Shown: positions 15,449-24,800 of the stretch, one piece after another
Numbering within the stretch: the stretch's first letter is position 1
Layout of the letters: each line of letters opens with the position of its first letter
From: Canibacter sp052085365
GTDB taxonomy: Bacteria; Actinomycetota; Actinomycetes; Actinomycetales; Microbacteriaceae
Assembly (NCBI GenBank): GCA_052085365.1
Contig: JBQDFP010000012.1
Location: forward strand, 1 to 64,000
Reading direction: 5' to 3'
DNA: 64,000 nt
The notes under the pieces: model-generated
What the model was told of the DNA's origin: nothing
Databases searched by the model: none
The model's input: the letters and a program-made list of their open reading frames with translations, nothing else
Position numbers and translations under genes: made by a program

Positions 15449-18166
15449 TTAGTCGCGCGGCTTTTCAACCAATTCGGTGGTTTCAATTTCATCACCGATT
15501 TGGATGTCATTGTGCTTGCCGAGGCCGATACCACATTCGTAGTCGGTACGAACTTCAGTGACATCATCCTTGAAGCGACGCAGCGATTCGATTCCGAGAC
15601 CGTCGGCGATAACCACGCCGTCGCGAATGATGCGAGCTTTCGCATTTCGCGTGATCGTTCCCGAACGCACAATCGCACCGGCAATATTGCCGAACTTCGA
15701 GGAGCGGAATACTTCGCGTACTTCGGCAACACCCGATTGCACTTCTTCGTATTCTGGTTTGAGTAGACCCTTCAACGAGTTCTCGACGTTATCGATCGCG
15801 TCGTAGATCACGTTGTAGAAGCGAATGTCGACGCCTTCGCGCTGTGCACGCTCGCGAGCCTTCACATCGGGGCGCACGTTGAAGCCGACAATGATCGCGT
15901 TATCGATCGTGGCCAGGTCAACGTCCGACTCGGTGATTGCACCCACACCACGGTGCAGGATGCGTAGCTGAACCGTGTCATCAACTTCAATCTTCGTGAG
16001 TGATTCTTCGAGTGCCTCAACAGCACCTGAAACGTCACCCTTAATGATGAGGTTGAGCGATTCGACCTTGCCTTCTTCAAGAGCCTTCGTGAAGTCTTCA
16101 AGGCTCATACGCTTACGTGCCTTCGCAAGCTGCGCGTTGCGTTCAACGGCTTCACGCTTCTCAGCGATCTGTCGTGCCTTACGGTCTTCTTGGGTCACGA
16201 TGAAGTTATCGCCTGCGCGTGGCACTGAGCTCAAGCCCTGTACCTGCACTGGCCGTGACGGAGTTGCCTCCTCCACGTTTTCACCGTTCTCGTCGAGCAT
16301 TGCACGAACTCGACCGTAAGCCGTGCCGGCGACAATCGCGTCACCAACATGCAGAGTACCTGACTGAATCAGCACTGTTGCAACTGATCCACGGCCACGG
16401 TCAAGATGAGCTTCAATTGCCACACCGCGTGCCGACTTGTCTGGGTTTGCGCGCAGTTCAAGTCCAGCATCTGCGGTCAACAGCACTGCTTCAAGCAGGT
16501 CGCTAATGCCGATGTTGTTCTTGGCTGACACGTCGACGAACATTACTTCGCCACCGTATTCTTCGGCAATCAGATCGAACTCGGTGAGCTGCTGACGCAC
16601 CTTCGCCGGGTTGGCCTCTTCTTTATCAACCTTGTTCACTGCTACCACGATCGGCACATTTGCTGCCTTTGCGTGGTTGAGCGCTTCAACGGTCTGCGGC
16701 ATGATGCCGTCATCAGCGGCAACCACGAGGATCGCAATATCTGTGACCTGTGCACCACGAGCACGCATTGCGGTGAACGCCTCGTGTCCAGGGGTGTCGA
16801 TGAAAGTAACTTTACGTTCTTGGCCTTCGTGCTCTGTCGCTACCTGGTATGCACCAATGTGCTGCGTGATGCCGCCAGCTTCGCTCAAGGACACGTCAGC
16901 TTTTCGAATCGCATCGAGCAGTCGTGTTTTACCGTGGTCAACGTGACCCATAACGGTCACGACTGGCGGACGTGGTACTTGATCTGCTTCATCTTCAGCT
17001 TCGAGTTCACCTTCAAGGTCAATATCGAAACCTTCGAGGAGTTCACGATCTTCGTCCTCAGGCGACACGATCTGGATTTTGTAGCCCAGCTCGTCACCAA
17101 GAATTTCGAATGTTGCCTCGTCAAGTGACTCGGTCGCGGTCGCCATTTCACCCAGGTGGAATAGCACCGTCACCAAGTTCGACGCGCTCGTGTTGATCTT
17201 TTCTGCAAAGTCCGCGAGAGATGCACCACGGCGAAGACGAACAGTAGTTTCACCGTTTCCGCGTGGAACGCTGACGCCGCCAAGTGATGGCGCTGACTGC
17301 ATCTCAAACTCTTGACGTTTCGCGCGTTTCGACTTCCGTGACTTGCCGCGTGAACCGCCTCGGCCGAATGCTCCGGCTGTGCCAGCGCCTCGTCCTGATC
17401 GACCTCGGCCGCCGAAACCGCCGGGACGCGGCGCGCCAAATCCTGGACGGCCTCCGCCGCCACCTGCACCGGGTGCTCCGGTTTTGGCTCCGCCGCGACC
17501 GCGACCGCCACCGCCGCCTTGTCCACTGTTACGTGGCGCAGAACCTGGTTTAGCAAGTCCTGACTGGTTACGTGACGGTTTCGGAATACTTCCGGGGCTG
17601 GGACGTCGGCCCATGCCCTGCGAGGCAGAATATGGGTTGTTACCGGGACGCGGTGGGCGTGGGATTCCCATGCCCTGCGATGTTGCAAACGGGTTGTTTC
17701 CGGGACGCGGCGCGGGTGCGCCTGGCTTTGCCGCAGGCTTCGCACCTGGTTTGGGGGCCGCCTTGGGCTTTGCAGCCGGTTTTGCCGGCTGCGCTTCAGG
17801 CGTTGCCGGTTGTGATTCTGGTTTTGGCGCCGCAGGCTTTGCGCCCGGTTTCGGCACAGCAGGTTTTTTTGCTGCTGGCTTCGGCGCCGCTGGTTTTTTG
17901 TCAGAAGCGGCAGGCTTCTTCGGTGCTGCTGGCTTCTTCGCAGCCGCAGGTTTCTTTTCCGCTGCGGGCTTAGCAGCCTTATCGCTTGCAGCATCCGGTT
18001 TCACACCGTCAGCTTCAAACGCTGCTTTCACTTTGCGAGCTACCGGCGGAGCGACACTCGAGGACGAAGACTTTACGAATTCGCCCATGTCTTTGAGTTT
18101 CGCGAGCACCACTTTACTTTCGATGCCTAGATCTGCCGCGATCTCATGTACGCGTGGGTTTGCCAC
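15449..18166 (-). CDS. infB: Translation initiation factor IF-2
   Basis: A 905-residue GTPase that brings initiator tRNA to the 30S subunit. The N-terminus has an IF2_N domain (residues 1-50), then a long Lys/Ala/Pro-rich repeat region (about 55-200) and a Gly/Arg-rich region (about 205-285), then a second IF2_N domain. The G domain begins near 395 with GHVDHGKT, then DTPGHEAF and NKVDKEEA. Domains II-IV complete the protein. GTG start at 18166 with AGGAG. Part of the nusA-ylxR-infB unit; an apparent terminator follows. Confidence 0.97.
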   Translation of the reverse strand: MANPRVHEIAADLGIESKVVLAKLKDMGEFVKSSSSSVAPPVARKVKAAFEADGVKPDAASDKAAKPAAEKKPAAAKKPAAPKKPAASDKKPAAPKPAAKKPAVPKPGAKPAAPKPESQPATPEAQPAKPAAKPKAAPKPGAKPAAKPGAPAPRPGNNPFATSQGMGIPRPPRPGNNPYSASQGMGRRPSPGSIPKPSRNQSGLAKPGSAPRNSGQGGGGGRGRGGAKTGAPGAGGGGGRPGFGAPRPGGFGGRGRSGRGAGTAGAFGRGGSRGKSRKSKRAKRQEFEMQSAPSLGGVSVPRGNGETTVRLRRGASLADFAEKINTSASNLVTVLFHLGEMATATESLDEATFEILGDELGYKIQIVSPEDEDRELLEGFDIDLEGELEAEDEADQVPRPPVVTVMGHVDHGKTRLLDAIRKADVSLSEAGGITQHIGAYQVATEHEGQERKVTFIDTPGHEAFTAMRARGAQVTDIAILVVAADDGIMPQTVEALNHAKAANVPIVVAVNKVDKEEANPAKVRQQLTEFDLIAEEYGGEVMFVDVSAKNNIGISDLLEAVLLTADAGLELRANPDKSARGVAIEAHLDRGRGSVATVLIQSGTLHVGDAIVAGTAYGRVRAMLDENGENVEEATPSRPVQVQGLSSVPRAGDNFIVTQEDRKARQIAEKREAVERNAQLAKARKRMSLEDFTKALEEGKVESLNLIIKGDVSGAVEALEESLTKIEVDDTVQLRILHRGVGAITESDVDLATIDNAIIVGFNVRPDVKARERAQREGVDIRFYNVIYDAIDNVENSLKGLLKPEYEEVQSGVAEVREVFRSSKFGNIAGAIVRSGTITRNAKARIIRDGVVIADGLGIESLRRFKDDVTEVRTDYECGIGLGKHNDIQIGDEIETTELVEKPRD

Positions 18167-18240
18167 ATTTCTCCTGTCTGAGGTTCACGCCACAGACAGG
18201 CGAGAACCTTGCTTACTTTTCGGACCTCATCGTGAGCCGT

Positions 18241-18549
18241 TCATGAGTGATCCATGATCTTTTTCAACCTGTTCTCTAATGGGGTGATGTCAATATTTTT
18301 TGACACCCGCAGTGTGCGCGAGAAGGCTCGTCGCGTTACTGCCACGTTCATACACTGCGCATTCGGGTGCACCCACGCTCCACGACCCGGCATTACTGCC
18401 CGGTCATCGACCACGAGTGCCCCATCGCGCACAGCTATGCGCAGGAGCTTCGATCGCTGATCGCGATTTCGGCAACCTACACAGCTGCGAACCTGCACTA
18501 TCTTACCAGTACTGCCAGCGTTTTGAATTTCCAGTAGCTGTGAGCTCAC
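18241..18549 (-). CDS. ylxR: YlxR family RNA-binding protein (DUF448)
   Basis: A 102-residue basic protein. The YlxR core starts at VRSCVGCR (about residue 21) and includes GRGAWVHPNAQC and the C-terminal helix AFSRTL. Homologues in this position are implicated in transcription or RNase P regulation. The GTG at 18549 overlaps the nusA stop (GTGA), giving translational coupling; an internal GTG just before VRSCVGCR is an alternative start if the extra 18 residues are not real. Confidence 0.88.
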   Translation of the reverse strand: MSSQLLEIQNAGSTGKIVQVRSCVGCRNRDQRSKLLRIAVRDGALVVDDRAVMPGRGAWVHPNAQCMNVAVTRRAFSRTLRVSKNIDITPLENRLKKIMDHS

Positions 18550-19541
18550 TGGTCCATCACGGAGTCTGGTTGGATATCAATCTTCGCTCCGGTGAGCTTT
18601 GCCGCCAGTCGCGCGTTTTGCCCTTCTTTCCCGATTGCCAGCGATAGCTGGAAATCGGGAACAAGCGCACGGACCTGCTTCAGGTCGGCGTTCAGCATGA
18701 ACACGTCCGTTACTTTCGAGGGCGACAGCGCGTTTGAGACGAATTCGGTGAGGTCTGGTGAGTAGTCGACGATATCGATTTTTTCTTCGCCAAGCTGACT
18801 CATGACGGCACGAACTCTTCGCCCCATTTCACCGATGCATGTGCCCTTCGCATTAATCCCAGGCTGGGTGGCGCGCACAGCAACTTTGGTGCGGTGTCCA
18901 GCTTCTCGAGCGAGTGAAACGATTTCTACGGCGCCTGAAGCGATCTCGGGAACTTCCATTTCGAAGAGTTTCCGAACGAGCCCAGGGTGTGTGCGTGAGA
19001 CGACAACCTGCGGACCTTTGAGACCCTTTGAAACACTGGTGACGTACACTCGCAAACGAGTGCCGTGTGCGTAGTCTTCGCCCGGTACCTGTTCTTCTGG
19101 CGGCAGGATCGCTTCGAGCTCTCCAAGGTCAACATGGACCATCCGAGGGTTGGGGCCCTGTTGCACGACACCCGAGACAATCTGGCCTTCTTTATTTTTG
19201 AATGTGCCAAGAACCTGATCGTCTGAGAGATCGCGAAGTCGCTGGTTAATGACTTGTTTTGCCGCGCTTGCTGCAATTCGACCGAATTCGTCAGTGGTTA
19301 CCAGGGATTCGCCGATGACGTCGCCACTGTCATCGAATTCGGGAGCGTAGACGCTAATTTCGCCGGTTTTACGGTCGAGGGTGACGCGGACGTCTTCGCC
19401 CTCGGGCACCGTATTGTCGGTGTTTGCCATATGACGGAGGTATGCCATGTGGATCGCTTGCTCAATGATTTCGATGAGCTCATCGAGTGGAATTTCTTTT
19501 TCTCGCTCAAGGCTCCGCAGCGTTGCCAGTTCGATTTTCAT
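18546..19541 (-). CDS. nusA: Transcription termination/antitermination factor NusA
   Basis: A 331-residue protein binding RNA polymerase and nascent RNA. The N-terminal polymerase-binding domain (1-115) is followed by an S1 domain (GQIVSGVVQQG, about 120-190) and two KH domains with GPQVVVSRTHPGLV, the KH1 loop GINAKGTCIGEMG and KH2 loop SLAIGKEGQNARLA. It lacks the C-terminal acidic repeats of E. coli NusA, as usual in actinobacteria. Good AGGAGG upstream of the ATG. Unusually, rimP is not upstream; a type VII-like cluster lies there on the same strand with only 73 bases between. Confidence 0.96.
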   Translation of the reverse strand: MKIELATLRSLEREKEIPLDELIEIIEQAIHMAYLRHMANTDNTVPEGEDVRVTLDRKTGEISVYAPEFDDSGDVIGESLVTTDEFGRIAASAAKQVINQRLRDLSDDQVLGTFKNKEGQIVSGVVQQGPNPRMVHVDLGELEAILPPEEQVPGEDYAHGTRLRVYVTSVSKGLKGPQVVVSRTHPGLVRKLFEMEVPEIASGAVEIVSLAREAGHRTKVAVRATQPGINAKGTCIGEMGRRVRAVMSQLGEEKIDIVDYSPDLTEFVSNALSPSKVTDVFMLNADLKQVRALVPDFQLSLAIGKEGQNARLAAKLTGAKIDIQPDSVMDQ

Positions 19542-19614
19542 GTGGCCTCCTTATTCAAATGTCAAAACGCAAGGCGATTGCGTCGTTGCCGACAGCGTCA
19601 GCAATTTCAGAAAT

Positions 19615-21495
19615 CTAGGGTACTTCAATCTTCCTGAATTGTCCTGTGGAAGTACTGGGCTGAGCACCAGCTTGCATACGTGCGATTGCTTCTACGCTCG
19701 GAGTTCCTGCAGACAAGTATCCATGACTGTGCGCGTCGACAGGAGTCCATATGGCGTGAGTGGTCACTCTGGTGCCCGTGCCGGCGTTCAGAATTGTTGT
19801 TGCGCCCGGCAGCGTTCGTGGATCTACACTATGACGACCAATAAGTTGACCGATCGGGGCAACCGCGTCATAGGTAAGGTAGGCGGTCAGTGCTGCGAGC
19901 ACTGTTGGCCGAGGCATGGGACCGATAGCGACAGGTGGTGGGTCTGCTGAAATCGCGCTGATCTGTTCGGTTGCGAGGTCCTCACGTTGGGTGTTGGCTG
20001 CAAGACCGGCTGAACCGACACTGGCGAAGGACTGGATCGGGCGATCGAGCACTTTGAGCGCCTCTCCGGTCGTAAAGCTTCCATAAGAGTGCGACGCAGT
20101 GCCCACCCAAGTTGGTCGTGCAGTTTCAGATTGCGCTGTAAGAGCTCCGAGAAACCTGCTCAACTCGTGCCCACCAAGCCAAGCTTGCCGAGAGCGAGTC
20201 TCTTGCAACAGCCCGGGACTGTCATACCCCATGAATGCGATGGTCGCAGTGTTTGTGCCAGAGGCTCTAGCGTCGGCTCTTGTCCGTTGTTGCGCTGCGT
20301 GTTGTATGTTGGTGGCTCCCGCAATCAGTGTGTCCACGTTGCCAACATGTGAAAACATACCGGGAACCACGACCGTGACTCTGTCTGCTGTGTTCATGTC
20401 GCCGACGCTCACTACTGCCGTGAGTGAATCGTTGTGTCGTCCGAATGTTAAGAGCTGATAAGGCTGACCAGGATGCTGACTGCGTGCAGTATTGAGCGTA
20501 CGTTTGAGATGTTGTGTCTGATCAATGAAACGTTGCAGCGTGAGCCCAGTTCCCGCGAAGCCCATCGCAAAATATGCTCGTTCAGGATATTGAAGAGCAA
20601 GTTCGAGTGAGTGAGTTGCAGCTATTTGTTGTATTTCTGGCGCAAATTCATAGCTGCCTGCGATTTCAAAGGAGTACTTTTGCGCCCAATCTCTGGTTCT
20701 TTGCCGGCTTGGAGTGAGATTCCCCCACTTTTCCGTGGATGCATGCGCGTTGAACGCCGCGATTTCTAGAGGTGCCCGATTTTGAACGTCCACCCTATGT
20801 GGAAGTCGTCTTCTCGCATGGCTCAGGTCTGTGGCCGCTCGTTCAATTGCCGCTGCAGTTGCTGTTTCAAGCTCAACACGCTGCCGTTCAACTGTTTTCC
20901 ACTCGCGTTGTTGTTCCCGAACTTCGTTGAGGAGACTATTGTGTGTAACGGCAAGCCAATACCAGCGGTCGTCTTGGGCAGACCGGCTTATGGTTCCTGC
21001 GCTTAGAAGACTGTCCATTGCTCGAGGGGTTTCTTCGTGAAAAGTAGTGGGATTGTGTAGCGGAACTTCTTCTTTCCAATATCCGGGTAGCGGCTCCCCG
21101 CTCAGACCCGAGATGCTGCGCAGTTCGGAAACACTGTTTTGAATTTTTACGAGAGTGTCGCGGCAGTCTTGGACCACACGTTCTGCGCGTTGCGTGAGTT
21201 CAAGGTATTCGTCAGCAAGCGCGGCGAGTGCTCGGACAGTTTGAGCGATTGACAGCGCGCAGTCGGCAGTTGACCTGCTTATGAATTCGGTGATTCTGCG
21301 TACGATTTTTTCGGTCCCGTGAGACGTGTTTGCAGCTAGGTATCCTGTGCTTTGTTCGTTCTTGCTCATCAGGTCTCGACTGCGGTTTTGCGCTATGCCG
21401 AACTCGGTCACTAAATGCAGTGCGTGTTGCGCCGGTATTCGTAGGGTTCGAACACTGCCGAGTACATTTTCGACTGGTGGCACGTCACTACTCAC
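19615..21495 (-). CDS. DUF1023-type alpha/beta hydrolase with N-terminal helical domain, type VII-associated
   Basis: A 626-residue protein. Residues 1-230 are helical and heptad-like, resembling the WXG/LXG-type targeting domains of type VII substrates. The rest, from about 290, is an alpha/beta hydrolase: strand RVTVVVPGM (372-380), the nucleophile elbow ASHSYGS with Ser470, and a C-terminal candidate acid and base in TPVDAHSHGYLS. There is no Sec signal peptide or membrane helix. GTG start overlaps the upstream 104-residue gene by 4 bases. Position makes it a likely exported effector or cell-envelope enzyme; its substrate is unknown. It could instead be a cytosolic esterase. Confidence 0.75.
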   Translation of the reverse strand: MSSDVPPVENVLGSVRTLRIPAQHALHLVTEFGIAQNRSRDLMSKNEQSTGYLAANTSHGTEKIVRRITEFISRSTADCALSIAQTVRALAALADEYLELTQRAERVVQDCRDTLVKIQNSVSELRSISGLSGEPLPGYWKEEVPLHNPTTFHEETPRAMDSLLSAGTISRSAQDDRWYWLAVTHNSLLNEVREQQREWKTVERQRVELETATAAAIERAATDLSHARRRLPHRVDVQNRAPLEIAAFNAHASTEKWGNLTPSRQRTRDWAQKYSFEIAGSYEFAPEIQQIAATHSLELALQYPERAYFAMGFAGTGLTLQRFIDQTQHLKRTLNTARSQHPGQPYQLLTFGRHNDSLTAVVSVGDMNTADRVTVVVPGMFSHVGNVDTLIAGATNIQHAAQQRTRADARASGTNTATIAFMGYDSPGLLQETRSRQAWLGGHELSRFLGALTAQSETARPTWVGTASHSYGSFTTGEALKVLDRPIQSFASVGSAGLAANTQREDLATEQISAISADPPPVAIGPMPRPTVLAALTAYLTYDAVAPIGQLIGRHSVDPRTLPGATTILNAGTGTRVTTHAIWTPVDAHSHGYLSAGTPSVEAIARMQAGAQPSTSTGQFRKIEVP

Positions 21496-21806
21496 GACGG
21501 GTTTCTCCAGGAGTCTTGAGTAAACGAGTGCACCAAGCGTTCCATTCTGGCTGCGAGGTCAGCGTCGAGCGTTTCATAAGCACCGAGAAGTTCTGTCACG
21601 TGTCCTGCTTCATGAAAGTAGCTTTGCGACAGTGAGGCGAAGAGGTCAGATAGCGCCGTCCAATATTCTTCGATCGCAGCTGAAAGGGTTGGTGTAAATG
21701 CTGCGTTTGTTCCTATCCGTAGCGGTGATGCAGCAATTGCCCCGCCTTCAGCAAGATGGTGGGCGGCAGCAAGGAGCTGTTCGTGTTCTAGGCGTATCGT
21801 GCTCAT
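21492..21806 (-). CDS. Small helical protein of the type VII-like locus
   Basis: A 104-residue, mostly helical protein with no cysteine, signal peptide or membrane segment. Its length and two-helix character (about 5-22 and 38-92) resemble WXG100-superfamily or ESX secretion-associated proteins, but no W-x-G turn is present. It lies 4 bases after the EssC-like gene and is coupled to the hydrolase gene by a GTGA overlap, so it may be the hydrolase's secretion partner or chaperone. That role is inferred only from position and size. Confidence 0.6.
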   Translation of the reverse strand: MSTIRLEHEQLLAAAHHLAEGGAIAASPLRIGTNAAFTPTLSAAIEEYWTALSDLFASLSQSYFHEAGHVTELLGAYETLDADLAARMERLVHSFTQDSWRNPS

Positions 21807-21810
21807 GCAG

Positions 21811-24800
21811 CTACGTTTTCTGTGAGGATTCGATCATGAACTGTGCGGGGTATATTTCTCGCTCGATCTCGACGAGACCCTGGCCGATCTTGGTCTCGAG
21901 TGGGAAGGACGGCTTTCTCAGATGAGTGGCGAGTGAGCGTGGGTCAGAGGCGTTATGCCAGAGCAAAACTTTGACGAGTGCGCTTTCGAGCTTGCGTTGG
22001 AGTTCCCACGAGCCGTCGGTGTTGCTGGGGTCGTGTTCAATGATCAGCAGGTGCGGAGTGCGTTGAAGTTTTTGGAACCGGGATGACAGCTGCTGTGCAA
22101 GCAGTTCACTTTCACTCGTGAAGCTGGCGCTGATTCTCACGATCAATCGAGTCTGCGTGTCACGTCTGTGAACCGTTTCCCTCTGAACCATTTCATTCAG
22201 AGTCCTCATGAACTCTTCGCTCTTTTCCTGCAGGGAGTCGGAAGAAGTGCTGTCGACATCAAACGAAACACAGTGATTCACAAGATTCTCGCTGTGATCG
22301 CGTGCAGACGCGGCGTGTATGAGCGCGTCTGCAACAGCAGTACGTCCTGATCCAAAGGGTCCACTTACGACACAAACGCCTTGTACTGGTAGCAAGAGTT
22401 CGTTGCCGGTTTCAAGGTTCGCAGCAACCACTCCTGTGTCGAACTTTGAGTTGCGGGTTGTCAGGCTAGCTTGAGAGTCCATGGCAGGCGGTTGTTGAAT
22501 CTGTCCCAAAGACTGGGCCATGTCTCGGAGGGAGGTCTGTGCGATTTGTACGTATGCCTCTCTGGGAACTACGACGGCTCGACCTGGTAGACGCTGCGGT
22601 GCGGCAGGCGCCCGAAGTCCGAGTTGAGCGTACTCGCCGTGCGACATCAACGTCATCACAATGTGCAGATCTAGTGCGGAACGGACTGAACTATTGAGCC
22701 CGAAGACTCGCCGCGCCGACATACTCACATGAACCCCTGCTTCGGGACCGTCTTTTAAAATCCGCAGCAGGCTCTGTTCCCATCTAAACTCTGGGTGCGA
22801 ATCATGAACTTCGAAAAGTTCTTCTGCATCATCGATCAGCAGCAGTATTTTTTGGCGACTGCGGTGTTCAACGTTCGTTACGTATCTTTCGATTGATCTC
22901 AGTAGTCTTGTCACGAGAACCGTTTGTCGGATCTGTGCAACGCCGTAAGTGTTCGAACGTGTGTCCCAAAAGGTGAATGCCGGGTGGGCTCGTGCGCAGA
23001 TGCACGCCAGACGGAACCCGGTGTGGGCCGCAGCTGAAGTTCCAAGTGTCACGAGCGCCTCAGTTTTCCCAGAGCCTCCCCCACCCACAAGCAGACAGTG
23101 GCGAGTATGAGCAAAATTTACGGAAAATACGGGCTGCTTCTGTTGTTCAGGAAGATCGATCTTCCCCCACGGGATGCAGTCGTGATCGAGACGGCGTCCG
23201 TTCGGGCTGTCAGGCCTTGGATGCGTCCGGTTTGTTGTTGCTGGGAGAAGGCCTGTGAGGGGAAGAGTGGTGGGGAGGGGGTCCTTCCACGGCTGAACTA
23301 CTTCGGGGAGCTGCTGGTGCTTCGCGACGGTTTGAAAGAGTTTCGTGAGCTTTGTCACTTCATTTCTTGTAGCTTTATTTTCTCCCATATGTACGGCACG
23401 TGTAGACCAGGCTGCAGATAGGTGATGTTCGTCTAACGGTTGTATTTTGATGGATGTTTTCTCTGTGTGACCTCCGACGTACCCTGTTTGGACAATCGCA
23501 GGAGGTTCCGCACCAACTCGAATCGCGGCTCTTCCAGGAATGGACTGGGGAAAGCTCGAGGCGACCGCCGACTCAATAATCTGTTGACTTTCAGCAGCCG
23601 ATGCAGTTCGCAATGCGATGCGGAGGTTAGTGTTGGCTCTCACAGCCGCCGTAACGGCACGGCCAGGGTGTTGGGTTGAGAGGATCAGATGCACACCAAG
23701 TGACCTCCCCCGTTGAGCTATATCGACAATTCCGTCGATGAAGTCTGGGTTGTCTTCGATAAGCGTGGCGTATTCGTCAATCACGATTATGAGTTGCGGC
23801 GGTGCTTTCTCAGTAGCGGCCTTGCGCATAGACGCTAAATCGTGCACCTGATGTTGATGAAAGAGACGTTCTCTGCTTTTCAATTCTGCCTGTAGCGCTT
23901 TCAAAACACGGTCTACGAGATGCGGGGCCAAATCGGTGAGAAGACCCGAAGTGTGGGGCAGCGAACTCAATTCTTGAAAGGTCGCGCCGCCCTTGAAATC
24001 AATCAACACAAATGTGGCTCGAGTGGGCGAGTACTCTGCCGCGAGCGCCAGCACCCAGTTTTGTAAAAATTCTGATTTCCCTGAACCCGTCATTCCGCAC
24101 ACCAATGCGTGCGGCCCGTGTGCAGCGAGGTCGAGCAGTACAGTGTCATTTTCGTCGACACCGATTGGAACGCTCAGTGATATTGAGGGTGTTCGTTCAC
24201 TTCGCTGCCAACGCTTCTGCACCTCAGCACTCCGGCGGACAAGGTCAACTCCTTGAAGGGCCTCAAATGTGACAGAGTCCGGCACACTGGTGAATTGGGA
24301 GCCAGGGGTCACGGGGTTCAGCCCGGCAAGTTCACGCGCAATTCGCGAGAACTGCACATCCGTTATTTCGTCGTGACTATCAATTTTTTGCGGAGGCTGG
24401 TCAGCACAGTACAGGACGCTCTTCACGGCCGGAGAAGAGGGATCGTTCGCGAAAGGTCGGTGAGTAATCCAGGTGTGGCACGGTCGTGGGAGATCTCTCG
24501 CTTCACGAACCGTCCACAGGAACTCAACATTCGGCGTATCTGGACCGTCCGCGAGTTGCTTCAGTTGTTCCAAACGTTCATGCGAGGCAAGGTCACACAC
24601 AACGAGCAGACGTTTCGAGTTCGACTTCAGGAATCGTCGTCGATCTATTTCCGTCCGCAGTTGACGGAACTTGGTGCCAAGGGTGACCCCTCGTTTGGGG
24701 GTCACGTGTGGTAGCCAATGAGTCCACCTCCATGCATCGTGAACTAGAGACGAGTCGCTGAACAGGAGAATTTCCAGCTGCTGAGGCGAATACAGCACGC

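Noticed and set aside
17343..18257. Long plus-strand Pro/Ala/Gly-rich frame of 304 codons
   Set aside because: It is the antisense of the low-complexity N-terminal region of infB; its composition simply mirrors the Ala/Pro/Gly-rich IF-2 sequence.
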